Source: Alternaria dauci (taxonomy: Eukaryota > Ascomycota > Dothideomycetes > Pleosporales > Pleosporaceae). From it: a stretch of DNA of 64,000 bases. Shown piece by piece: positions 50,119 through 61,140 of the stretch (positions are counted from its first letter, which is position 1; each line of letters begins with the position of its first letter). A program made the position numbers and the translations under genes. The notes under the pieces are model-generated. The model made no database searches. It was given only the letters and a program-made list of their open reading frames with translations, and was not told where the DNA came from. The stretch spans positions 4,092,001 through 4,156,000 of the forward strand of contig NC_091273.1 of assembly GCF_042100115.1 (NCBI RefSeq), read 5' to 3'.

Positions 50119-50544
50119 TCAGGCACCCTCCCAGTTGGGATTAAAGGCAGTCTCCCAGGTGGGATTGAAACCAACAGACGATAACGTCACCTTCTCGTTG
50201 CGGCTGGTCAACCAATTCAAGACCCCCTTAGGTAAGCCACGGGCAAGAGCTTCGCGAAGCACGTCATTGACGTCAAGATGGTGACCTCTACCCGTGCTAT
50301 CGAAGTGCTGTTTGCCACGGGCTCCAATGGCCCAGTTTTTAGTCAGCGTGACTTTCGTGTGGTTGGGACTGAACATTTCGGGATATGGGCTCTTTAAGCC
50401 ATTCAACATGTCGTCGACTTTCTTATCTGGGGCTACATCGTGTGACGCTAGACTTCCATACCATTTTGGAGGTATGGACCCTGACTGTGCAGGGAACTGC
50501 AAGAGGTTAATAGTAGGTACATAAGATTCAGGGGAGACTGACAT
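50119..50544 (-). CDS. Orphan protein with C-terminal 8-residue tandem repeat
   Basis: 141 residues from an ATG (MSVSPESYVPTINLLQFPAQ). No signal peptide or membrane helix. The C-terminus ends in two 8-residue units, FNPTWETA and FNPNWEGA, encoded by a 24-bp tandem duplication (50128-50145 and 50152-50169). A central part reads like a folded domain (DVNDVLREALARGLPKGVLN). No family is recognised. A long A/T-rich upstream region with a TATAAAT-like site near 50762-50768 on the coding strand supports transcription. Could be a lineage-specific gene. Confidence 0.45.
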   Translation of the reverse strand: MSVSPESYVPTINLLQFPAQSGSIPPKWYGSLASHDVAPDKKVDDMLNGLKSPYPEMFSPNHTKVTLTKNWAIGARGKQHFDSTGRGHHLDVNDVLREALARGLPKGVLNWLTSRNEKVTLSSVGFNPTWETAFNPNWEGA

Positions 50545-51921
50545 TGGTTGTTAGCTCATTGTTGGTTCGTGCCCATGAAGAGGAACGGCCGTTGTTGTTT
50601 CTTTGGTTGTTCGACATCCTGGTATGCATACTAAAGAGGTTTGAAGGGGTACTGATGAACCTTGTAATATTCGGAAATATGCAGGTGGAGTCTTGAGAAA
50701 GATAACTGGAGAGATGATCAATGTGTACTGTAGAGAAGAATTTACAGGGAGGAAAACGAAGAATTTATACTCGGAGTGATTCATAGCATGCGTGAGTAAG
50801 AGTAGTAGACGCGGATTTGGAGGAGTATAGTCATATCGCCTTCGAGTCTGAGGTGACGCTTTCTCTCTCGCCATGGTATAGAAAGTGTAGGCGAAACTAC
50901 CGCGTCACACGTCCCTCGATTACTCCTTGTACCGTGAGCTCGTGGCAGTAGAGACCCTTTATAACGACGTGTTTTTTTGCTAACTGTCAGTCACCAGGGC
51001 TTGTTGAAAGGTGACAGTGTTATTGCTCGACGTCGATAAGGACCATGAGTCATTTTTTGGTTCCACAGCCATTGACCTCAATTGCTACATATCGATGCAT
51101 ATATGACAATAGTTGTTACAAATGGTACTTGGAGGCTTTGAGTACTGTTTCCAAACTCGAGTCTACATCGTGAGCATGATAGTGTATCATTCGCATGATA
51201 CACACTGACATGTTTCCCTAATACCCACTGGCGCGTACATTCCAACGTCAATTCGAGCTGTGGGGGAAATACGCCCATAGCTCCTCAAGGACGCCGTAAG
51301 CGTAGTACAAGCTGCTCTTGTGCATCCTCATCGGCATGTCATACACCATGACGTGGTTCATCAAACGCTTCGTCACTAAACGTAGCAGGAGTACAGAGCT
51401 TTCCTATCCAACATACTCACTGTTGTACTAGCATCATATCAGAACCAAGTCTCCATGTCCTGAACGGCGAGAGGAAAAATCTGCACTGCCTCTCTTTCCT
51501 GAGTCTTCCTATAGTTCATTTTAATAAGCTGGGGTTAGAGCTCTCTGAAGCGGCCTTCAGGAAACTAATGACTTCAGTCACTGAGGCCCTGTCTTATGTA
51601 AGAGCTGTTTTAGGTCTCCATTCTATTTCGAGGTTCTGCGGGTGTCTTTCGTGATAACGGTAGTTGTGAGTAGCTCGTCGTCTATGTCGATGATACAAGA
51701 GGCTTCCTGGTTTGGATGTGCCGGTTGCCAAAGGTAAACCTGATGTATGATTACCATCACTACAGGCAATATCCATACGCGGAAAGAGTTTCATCGCTTC
51801 GGAGATGCGCAAGGACCATACCAATGCGGCCAAGACATCAATGTTATACATTTCTATGCTTTTGCCTCTTCGCTGCACATCCAGCACCACCATATATACA
51901 CTCCATCACCCGTTCGTAGAT
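50545..51921. other. A/T-rich intergenic region
   Basis: 1.4 kb upstream of the orphan gene and downstream of protoporphyrinogen oxidase. It contains a perfect 9-bp hairpin (see separate entry) and a 107-residue frame at 50551-50874 without features. Confidence 0.45.
51182..51203. repeat. Perfect 9-bp hairpin with 4-nt loop
   Basis: GTGTATCAT (51182-51190), loop TCGC, ATGATACAC (51195-51203). No flanking repeat was found to mark it as an element end. Confidence 0.7.
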
Positions 51922-53833
51922 TTACACCCCACCATCGCCCCTGCGATCCATGCCCACGCCACCAGCATTCACATACTCCTTTTTCACATACGCCATCTCG
52001 CTAGCAGGCACAACCATCCAGTCCCTCTGATCCATAACCCTATCCAATCCGCAACTTCTTCCTTTCCAGCCCTCCCCCCTCAATCCCCTCGACACCTGCC
52101 ACGCCGCGGTAATGATATCGTTTACACCGACACCGTTGAACTGGGCGCCAACAACGCGTAACCGCCCCTTGAACTCGCTGGATATATTTTCCGCAAACTC
52201 TTTGATGCGGTCAGCGTAGCCGAGTGTGTATTGAGGAATGCAGTCGCGGGAGAGATTGGCAATGTGTGCAGTAGGCTCTTCTGTGATACCAACATGTCTC
52301 TTCAGGACGCTCTTTGCCATTTCTAGACCCTCTTCCTCGCTGGGAAATTCTGTCCAGCCGTCCCACCAGTGACCGCCCATCATGACTGTGAGTTTTGTGC
52401 CGTTGGCTGTGTCCTGGCCCTTGACGGCAGAGGAGTCGAAGATTACGCCCAGAGCGCGCTCGGGGTTTTGCTCAAAGGGGATGGATTGTGGGATGAGGTA
52501 GCCGAAACCTTCGACGGGGAGAAGGTTGGCGTTGGGATAGTAGAGGTTCACCGTCATGACTGTGACATAGGGAGTTATTTCATCGTTCTTGAGGGTGGAT
52601 ATGGCGAGGTCGAACGATTCTGTTGATGTCGAGCCTTCTTTCTGTATGCTGTCAGTACTTGCGTAGCTATCGCTCAAGACGAAGGATTTACCCCAGAGAC
52701 AACCTCGACGCCCAGCTTCCCATTCTCGTTGAGGGGCTTGAAGCTCTGGATGGGCGCCTCCGTCCGAATCTCAACATTGCCCTTGTTCTCAACAGCATCC
52801 AGCAATGCCTTGACCATCTGCTGCAGCCCGTTCCTGAAAGAAAACATGGCAGAATCCTTGAGGTTCTTTGCGAAGCCCAATTCCAGATCAATCTCTTCGT
52901 TCGTAGCCTTTGCTAGTTCCCGGTCGTATGGGTGAACGAGACTGACCTGCTCCGGTCGTGGGTCTTCGCTTTGCATACGGAAGAAGCCTCCAAGGGCACT
53001 GCCGTATCGTCCTTCCAATTGCCATGCCAAACTCAACAATGTCTTGGCACTCAATTGGTTGATGTCGCCCGCGTAGATGCCGTGGAACACTGCCGAGACA
53101 ATGTTGTCTGCCACTCTCTTGTCGACTCTCCGTGCGAGGAAGGAGCCAACTGTCTCATCGGACATGGAGTCTGGCCGCTTTGGCTGCATTGGTTCTGTAA
53201 TCATACCAAACGCGCCACTCATTATGCCAGTCCGCCATAGCGCGAAGAAGTCTGCGAGGGAGGGGCGCTCGGAGGGTAGGCGATTGAGTTGGTCGGGGTA
53301 GTAGATGAAGCGGTTCTTTGCGCCAGGTTCGGTGCGCTTCGTGAACGTGACGTCGTCAACGAGACCAAGGTCTTGAATCTGTACAGACTACATTTAGCAA
53401 AGCCACCGCTGTAGACATGCCCAAAACATACCAGCCCCGCAGTGACGGTAGCATTTCGCAGCGTCCTGGGTCCCAGCTCAAACAGCACATTTCCCTTTTT
53501 CCCCTCTGAATCTACAACCTCGACTCTGCGACTCTTGATCCATCCACCTTTGTCTTTCCCCGCCTCAAACACAACTACTTTACTGTTTGGGAATTCCCTA
53601 GCAACAAAGTAGGCGCTTGACAAGCCGGCTATACCCCCGCCTAGGATGGCTATGCGCTCCGGGTACGAGGACTGGTAGCGAACGGCGTACTGTGCTGTTG
53701 AGCGGAGAAGCAGGCGTTGTGATGATGCGAGTTGTGGCCGATGCGGATGCAATGGGGACGTCGCGTGGGACGCAAGCGCGGGGCGCGCGGCAACGGTCTT
53801 CAACGTCTTCTGCGAGACATTCTGGAGCCGCAT
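51922..53833 (-). CDS. HEM14: Protoporphyrinogen oxidase, mitochondrial
   Basis: Three exons on the minus strand (53833-53432, 53378-52692, 52641-51922; introns 53 and 50 nt) give 602 residues. The first 50 residues are Arg/Ala/Ser-rich without acids, a mitochondrial presequence. The FAD dinucleotide fold is IAILGGGIAGLSSAYFVARE, followed by GGWIKSRRVEV and FELGPRTLRNATVTAGL, typical of this enzyme. Splice 1 restores TAGLIQDLGLVDDV. Near the end YTLGYADRIKEFAE, LRVVGAQFNGVGVNDIITAAW close the FAD site. It oxidises protoporphyrinogen IX to protoporphyrin IX at the inner mitochondrial membrane, the penultimate step of haem synthesis. The ATG used is at 53833; the frame extends upstream without an ATG. 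Confidence 0.92.
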
Positions 53834-54683
53834 TGCCGGTTCAATTGGTCGCAATGTCTATTGGAAGGGCGTTGCGACGACGACCAAGAAGTTACATTCG
53901 GAGGGTTCAATTGATGTTCTCGCGGGAAAATGTCCGAGCTTGGACCGCTTGCTCTCCGCAATCCATGACTGCTGCCGTCATTGATTCCGCCTTATGCAGC
54001 TGCGGCGATGTCATACCCGAAGCGTTGACTGTAAGTAGTAGACAAACATGTGCGACAAACTCGGGTAGGGATACATCAAGTGCGTAGGGCATAGCAAGGG
54101 CAGTAAAAAGTCACGCATCTGATTGGATCGTACAACATTGAGGGTATGTATTTCACAGGCTACAGTATACATGGAAGGTCACGGTCACGACAGAACAAGT
54201 CTATCTACTCTGCGCAAAGTATACAAACCTTGGATATCGAATGTTTCGCATCGGGATGGGGGCGTCGGGGGAGGAGCGTGGACGTGACATCGAAACGGGG
54301 ATCGAAGGGGGAAAGTGAGGTTGAAAGAGTTCGAGGTGCTACGGACCGACCGAATAGTGTACACGAGGCAAGGAACTCGAACCGCATCGATATCGACCGA
54401 TCGACCGAAACAAGGCGAGAAGTCCGAATCGAATGGTGGTCGCCGTAACCGTTCGCCAAAGAAGATCCGAATCGAGCTTTTCGACTGCTGAATGCATTAA
54501 TGTCGTGGCAGGACATAGATGTAAATCTAGCCTCCACGTGTGAAAGTAACAAATCCCAGAAACCATTTTCCCATCAACAAAACACCGTGCTTGAATCAAT
54601 TTGGGCACTCGTTTCGATACTAGCCTTGTGCAGACAGTGACAGTAGTCCAGATGCTGCCTGCTAGACGCAACGCAGCTCAGTT
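53834..54683. other. Intergenic between HEM14 and the SR-protein gene
   Basis: 850 bp; contains the HEM14 promoter and the 3' flank of the SR gene. A GATCGACC-rich patch lies near 54390-54410. No gene is supported. Confidence 0.5.
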
Positions 54684-55731
54684 CTACTCAGCCACGTCCA
54701 GGTCTTCCTGAGCAGGAGGAGGAGGAGATTCGACTAGATGGCTCATCAGAGCGATTCGTTATGAGAGGGGTCGGTTGACTTACTCTTGCGGACCTCACCG
54801 GCCGGGTCGGCCTCGCGGTCACGCTCGCGCCTGTCATCACGATCGACACGCTCACGGTCGCCACGGTCATCTTCACGATCGCGGACATCCTTCATCTCGC
54901 GGTCGCCGTCAATAGGGCTCCTTGACCTATCGCGGTCACGACGGTCGTAGTCGCGCTCGCGACGGTCATCCTTGCGGGGAGAAGCTCCGCGCTCGCGACG
55001 AGGGGAGGTGCTACGACGGCGAGGAGAGCGAACACCTCGGTCTGCACGATCACCACGGTCGGAGCGGTCGCCACGGTCACCGCCACGCTCAGAGCGCTCA
55101 CCGCGGGGACGGTCACGGCCAGAGTCGAACCGCCATGATGCCGAAGGAGGCGTGCGGGCCCACTATAGCTTGTTAGACAGAACCACGCCATGATTGCTGT
55201 TTTGACATACCTCGATCTTCAACAAGTCATCGCGACCGATGCGCTTGTTGTGCATCTCGTGGTAGGCGTCGTCGGCGTCACGACGAGACTCGTATTCGAC
55301 GAAGGCGAAGCTGCTGGCCTGTTAGAGCCTGGGTCGTTTGCTACCGGGCAGGGCCAACTCACAGTCTCGAAGAAGCGGAACGGGGGGCGGGGATGTCGCA
55401 TCGGACAAGGCGGCCGTAGCTTGAGGATTGTCAGATGGTTGTTTCGAAAGAGCGTGCGTGGAACGAAGGAAGGTGCAGATCGCAATCGACGCGCACGGGT
55501 GAGGCAGCAGAGGAAGCAGCGTCGCGCAACGCCTGGAGGGACTGCCACGGCGAGGAAGGGGCAGGAAGTATGCGGAATCGGGGCCTATAATGGAGGACGA
55601 CGATGCGCGTGCGATCGGGCTGGGGCGAGGCGTTGAAAGACATACCGTTCGAACTCGTAGGCAAGGTCGCGAGCGCGTGTGCCGTGGCCGAAGCCGGTGA
55701 CGTAGAGCGTGGTGCCGCCGCCGCGAGACAT
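54684..55731 (-). CDS. SR-family splicing factor (RRM plus Arg/Asp/Ser-rich tail)
   Basis: Five exons on the minus strand (55731-55646, 55419-55363, 55310-55211, 55162-54784, 54733-54684; introns 226, 52, 48 and 50 nt) give 223 residues. Residues 8-80 form one RRM: RNP2 is LYVTGF, and RNP1 is FAFVEYES. After WARTPPSASWRFD comes a tail of repeated DR, ER, RD and RS dipeptides with SPRRRSTSPRR in the middle, ending ESPPPPAQEDLDVAE. The acceptor of exon 3 is a CAGCAG tandem (55311-55316), which would add or drop one Ser. Intron 1 is four times longer than the others. SR proteins define exons and couple splicing to export; yeast-like Npl3 and fission-yeast Srp2 are the nearest types. Confidence 0.85.
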
Positions 55732-56158
55732 GTTTGTCTTGTAGATACGTGAATCGGATATATAAAGTGATGCGAAACTTGCAGTTGGGACAAGTTGGGA
55801 GTGGTGATGACGGGCGTGGTTGGTGATAGAAGGTCGCAAGCGGACAAGAAAGTGCTGGAGGCAGCTCAGCAAACGCTTGGACTAGCGCGCCTTGGCACAC
55901 TCGCCCGCACGTCAACGTTCACCGACACCTGAGAGATCCTTGCGGTTAGTGCTAGACGAGAAAACACTGATCCTCATGGTATGCCTGCTGCCAAACGATT
56001 TGTTTGTTTGGAGATTCCAATCCAGAATCTATGGCGAGCGCACTTCAGTCCGACCGATTGGGAAAGAGATCACGAGTGAGGCATGTGAAAGAATACCTAG
56101 GTAGCTAGGCGCCTGCCATGATCAATTATATACTCCACGCACCATCCTACTACGTAAC
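55732..56158. promoter_or_regulatory. Upstream region of the SR-protein gene
   Basis: 427 bp; a short A/T-rich piece (55745-55760) lies just before the SR start codon. Otherwise nothing recognised. Confidence 0.4.
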
Positions 56159-57896
56159 TTACGCCGGAAACGCTCCGTACGGCGCTCCCTCGAGTTTGAA
56201 GTACCCGGGCTGAAGTTTTTGGAACACGCCAGTAGGGTCATACTCGCCAGAGATGGTCTTCAACTTCTGCTTGTTGGCGGCCCCATAGCTAGCGACTACG
56301 TCTTGATACGGCGATGCGTAGTTCATGTATATGAAGTCGGAGTTTAGGTCCTTCTTTGCCGCTTCCTCGACAAGTCGCTCATACAGGCTATTGCTGAACG
56401 ACATGATACGTGGGTTATCCGCCACGTCCGTCCAGAGAATGGCCAAGTTACAGATGAATAACGGACCATTGCTGGGGTCAAGACCGAGCGCATTCCCGCC
56501 ATTCTGTTGCATCTTTTGCATGGCCGGGACAGTGATAGCTTGGAAAGACAGAACAGGTAGGATTCCAGCAGCGTCCTGGATTGCGGGTAGCATGTCGAAG
56601 AAGATGTCGATGAAGGCCTTGAATATGTCTTTGTCTACCTTGAAGGTGCGGTCCCAATACGTCTCTTGAACGCCATCCGGAGCTCCCGCGCCAAGCTGGT
56701 TGGCCAAAGTCGACATGTTTGCAACGGCTGTCTGGTCGATGATCGCCGGAATAGCTTTCCACTCGTCGAACACAGGGGGCCATGGCGTAGGGTCGGAATA
56801 CTCGAGATCTTCGGCCGCAATTTTCATGCCGGCCTGAAGTGCGAACGACACAATCTGGGCTTGCTTGGTATCTTTCTCTGCGTTGATGGCATAGTTGTAA
56901 TAGGCCGCATAAATCTTGTCCCATTGATCCTCAGTGTGAGCGCGCTGCCCGCCCCACATTTCACCTTGGACGAAAGTCCTCATGTTGAACTTGGTGACGA
57001 TGCCAAAGTTGTTTCCACCTCCACGGAGAGCCCAATAAAGATCGGAGTATTTGGTGGCACTCGCTTTCACGACGATGCCCGAGGCGGTCACAACCTCGAA
57101 TGAGTCGATGTTGTCGCAAGCCCATCCGTAAGCATTTGCGTAGTGAGAGATACCTCCTCCGAGAGTTAATCCAGAAACACCAACCGAAGAGATCTGCATG
57201 GTGTTAGAAAAGCTGCTCCGACGTGGAAACTGAGGCATGGGAGCAAGTAGAGAAAATGACGTACTCGGCCGCCAATAACTTGGAGTCCATATTGCTCAAT
57301 CCACGGATACACATCGCCCCAGCGATTGCCTGGACCGATGGAAGCGATCTTCTTGTCTGAGGAGAGGCTCTTCTGGTTGAGCTTTTCCAGGGCAATAGTG
57401 ATGCCTTCCTCAATGCTGGATCCTCCGGCGAATGCAGCATGTCCGCCTCCTTTCACAGCAAAGGGACACTGCGTAAGGCGAGATAAGAGCACAACAGTTG
57501 AGAGTTGTATCGCATTGCTGGGCTTGAACACGCAATAGGGGTCTACAGCGGCTTGCTGGGCCGCCCAATAATCGCTGGTGAAGTTGTCGTATGCTGCACT
57601 TCCTTCTGTCAGCACCGTCCCGTTGCCGAACGCAAACCCAAGAGCTGCGCACTAGATGCAGGGTTAGCAGCGGCCCCAGGTCAATCGCGACGATCGTGTA
57701 AACTTACAGCTATCGAGCAGGCCCCAGACGAGGATCGTTCCGCCAAACCTGCTAAGCCAGGAATAGCAGTTACATCGAGACCATTGGCAAGTAGCGCTTC
57801 CGTTACGTTGAAGTCGACAGTCTCAAAAGAGCTTCCAAGCACACCAGCTGCAAAGGCGCTTATCGAAGCAGCAAAGGTAAGCTTCGTGAACCCCAT
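56159..57896 (-). CDS. Secreted FAD-linked oxidoreductase (berberine-bridge-enzyme-like)
   Basis: Three exons on the minus strand (57896-57708, 57651-57265, 57193-56159; introns 56 and 71 nt) give 536 residues. Residues 1-21 are a signal peptide. The FAD-binding PCMH fold has CPFAVKGGGHAAFAGG with His near 134, the usual site of covalent flavin attachment, and VGVSGLTLGGGISHYANAYG. The second flavin-linking Cys of bicovalent members is Ser here (SSVGVSG), so a single covalent link is expected. The C-terminal BBE block ends GEYDPTGVFQKLQPGYFKLE. Family members oxidise sugars, alcohols or secondary metabolites and release H2O2. No partner genes indicate the substrate. Confidence 0.88.
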
Positions 57897-59180
57897 GTGC
57901 GCGTCAGCGGAATATGCCGGATGATGGTAGAAAGCTGGTACCGATGGTGTGGGCCGGTGACTGAGGTGCAGGGAGCCATTGCAATTAATGTAGGTTGTGC
58001 TCCTAGGGGCGCGCTGTCCATACTCGTCCGACGGGGACTATACGTGTAGACCCTAGCGAGCGATAAAGGCAGCTTGGTCGCTTTCCGAGTGGATAGCAAA
58101 GGCTAATGTTTGTGGGGTATGGGCTAGTGTCCTGTCGCGAGTCGAACTGTGGCCGTGCCGCTCCTGCGTCTTTTGCTAATCCCGCATCAACGCCACCACG
58201 CCAGCTTTCTATCCGCCAACCGCGAGACACCTTTTTCGCACCCGCAGCCCGCCTCTTTGTGTATACGAACGATGGCCGGGTGTGTTCATCCGGTATACCA
58301 TTACGTGCAATTCTCCGAGAGTATACCTGCTTGCCTGGACGCGCTTATCAACGTCTTCACCGTTTAAATTCGCAACACCGTAGAGTCCGCTAGGCCTACC
58401 TATGAGCGATATGCTAGGCTCACCGTGGCTTGCCTCGCCGAGGCCTAGACAGACTCTGCTCCACACCCGTGCTGCAAGGCGATAGATAGCCTGGGGTCAT
58501 TGCCTCTATAATTTCTCTTGGATAGGGGAATTGACAGCTGCATTGGCAAAAAAGCATGTCAGCCGCTACGTTCATCTCAGCTAAGATATCAGGCACCGTG
58601 CAGCTTCTGACCCTGTAGCGCCGATACGCACATCACCACCTCGAAAGCGCGAGTGGACAAGTCCGCCCCCAAGCTAAGCTGCTAAGGTTTATTGAGCTAG
58701 GAGGCGTTCTTGGAGCTTACTGGCCTTTGTCCGCTACAGAGTACTCATCACCACTTCGATCAGGCTATCAAAGCCCCCCCAAGAGTTTTTTGTCGGGCGT
58801 GTGCGACGTCGCGAAAACGCAGACGATTGGAATACCAGAGTCCAGGAACCAGGAACCGTGTACTGGGTAAACCGAGATCGCTATCTGTACCCCCCCTACT
58901 CAGACACGCGTTGGACCCCATGTAATTCAATATACCTTCGCGTCTTACAGGCCATCGCACCCCTGCGCGCACCTTAACTCGGGCAAGTCCCAGTTGCAGA
59001 GTGTTTAATCCAGGGTGTTGGGCTTCGAAACCCGAGATATCCAGAAGTTCTCCATCTTGATCGCTACGGCGCAGTCCTGTTGCGACACAACATCCGTCTC
59101 AAGAAACATGCCCTGTTGGGGTTTGTCCTTGTCTGTTCCAATCTAATACAGTCCCTGAAGTTTTACAGTCTTTGTTCGCG
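57897..59180. promoter_or_regulatory. Divergent promoter of the FAD oxidase and the Pth11-like gene
   Basis: 1284 bp without a supported gene. Only short overlapping frames are present. Confidence 0.45.
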
Positions 59181-60522
59181 ATGTCGACGGGCGCCGACTG
59201 GATCTCGCAGCATGATCTGCTCCGCATAGACTACGCTATGCTGGCCATGACATCGACAGTCTTTGTTGCGCGGATTGGTGTGCAAGCATGGCGGCGCAAG
59301 CCCATCGAAGCGCAGGACGTCTTGCTCTACATTGCATTTGCGGCCTACCTGGCTTTCACCATCCTCTACATTGTCATCACGCCCATCTTCTTCAAGATCC
59401 AGGAACTACAACTCGGTCGCATTGCGCCATGGCCTACCATGAAGGAAGATATTGTTCTTGCGTCAAGAGTCATGTGGCAGAGCGGAATGGAGTATTGGAC
59501 ATGTCTCTGGTTTGTCAAGGTCTCCCTGTTGGCGCTGTACAAAAAACTACTTTCTGGAATGCCCAAGAAGTATCTGTACATCTGGTGGGGTACATTGGTC
59601 TTCTGCATCGTAGTATGTAAGGGTTTTTTCATTGGGTCTCGACACGAACACGCACCAAAGAAACCGTGACTGACTTGATATAGACGTGGGCTACATGTAT
59701 CATCACGGGCCCTGGGTTAGCATGTGACAACACCAAAGCGTTCTTCGATGAAGGCGCTGTGTGCTTGTCACCTGGAGAAACACGCCGACAAACAGCAAAT
59801 CTCTACTACGCGTATGCAGTAGACACTGTGACGAACATGATGGGTATGTTCAGTTCACGCCTAACCAGTGGTCTCCTGTAATAACAAATTTTACAGTCAT
59901 GTTTCTCCCAATAAGACTCATCTGGAATCTGCAGATGGACAGGCCCAAAAAGATTGGTTGCGGTTTACTGTTCGCCTCCGGTCTTGTATGCATACTTTTT
60001 TCGACTATACGCATTGTGCAGGTTGGCCAGGATGGAAAGCCTCGGTCACCAGATCCGAAATGGCTAACTATGTGGACTATTATCGAATGTTCAACAGGTA
60101 AAGCCGCCAAACCTACTCTTGCCTACCAGACTGACACCTTGCCAGCTGTCATCATCGGCTGCTGTCCAGTTCTTGCATCCGTCGTACCTAAACGCCGTAC
60201 ACGGCCGTCAAATTCGGTCTCATACGACACCCAAGGATACGTTCGACAATCACCTAATCGGTCTGGCGAAGACGCGCCTAGAAGTCACGGCTTGAGAAAC
60301 ATGCTCAGCTCTAAGAGTCGAGAGAAGGGCAGCGAGAAGACTTCAGGCAACATTAGCATATCAAGGACTGGGCACGAGAGCGAAGAAGAGCTCCCACCAC
60401 GCCGCACAGAAGGCGCCGGTATTCTTATCACAGAGGAGATACGAGAGCAGTATATGCTACGGATGAAAGAAGACCAGCGCATGGAAGAGGCACGCCTTAA
60501 GCTTGAGCAGTCGCAGGTGTAA
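59181..60522 (+). CDS. Pth11-like seven-helix membrane protein (fungal rhodopsin-fold family)
   Basis: Four exons (59181-59612, 59684-59843, 59897-60097, 60146-60522; introns 71, 53 and 48 nt) give 389 residues. Seven membrane segments lie within the first 270 residues, with the family's RIGVQAWRRKPIEAQDVLLY, MEYWTCLWFVKVSLLALYKK and MFLPIRLIWNLQMDRPKKIG blocks. ITGPGLACDN in an outer loop carries a conserved Cys. The C-terminal tail of about 120 residues is Ser/Arg/Glu-rich and cytosolic. There is no CFEM domain. The group resembles Magnaporthe Pth11, a surface-sensing receptor, though most members have no known ligand. Each splice restores a continuous helix. Confidence 0.85.
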
Positions 60523-61140
60523 TGTTACCCCCTTGAATGTCTAAAAGTCGTTGTAGAAATACGTCTTGTCTCGCAATCTCGCTGAACAAATTTGAATGGA
60601 TGGCAGCAAGAATGTATGCTGAATGCGACTAACTATGAGACATTGAACAGTCGGAGATGGCGGTTATTGGTTTGAGACAGCACAACGCGCAATGAAAACT
60701 CATTGCAGTGACAAACCAGCCAGAAGCTGCACCCCGCTTACATCACCTTCTAGAATGATGTGCTAGGACGTCCATGTAGAGGCTGCTTTGTGATGCATAA
60801 TCTGGGTGGCGAAAGCGTACTGGCAGCGGCAGTGGATGAGACAGGCGCTAGTGGATGGCGGCAAGTGCCGAGCTTGATTGCGCAGAACTTGAGCAGGCGC
60901 TCCCAGACAATTACTGCGCACTTCCTTCTCCACACGCACCCACGCCGCAACCCGCTGCACCCAACGCGCAACCACTTTTACGACTGACGAAACACCCGTT
61001 ACGACCGTCTGAACACGCACGCGCGACAGCCTTACGTCATACGTTCGGGAAGTCGCGTTCCTCGTCGCTCCCTTTGTTTCCCGCCCACCGCTCAATCTCG
61101 AATCCACGCGACAGCTCTTCCATCACCGTCGGCCTCCACC
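60523..61140. promoter_or_regulatory. Upstream region of NAB2
   Basis: 618 bp. The last 250 bp are rich in ACGC and CCACC, like a fungal leader. A frame from 60855 runs into the NAB2 gene in another phase and is a shadow. Confidence 0.45.

Noticed and set aside
50551..50874. 107-residue minus-strand frame just upstream of the orphan gene
   Set aside because: Begins at a fair ATG but has no domain and ends on the next gene's leader; more likely untranslated sequence.
54360..54400. Second B-box-like sequence (GCGGTTCGAGTTCC) on the minus strand
   Set aside because: No A box at the right distance and no cloverleaf.
56159..60522. FAD oxidase plus Pth11-like receptor as part of a metabolite cluster
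   Set aside because: No backbone synthase, transporter or regulator beside them; neighbours are NAB2 and an SR factor.
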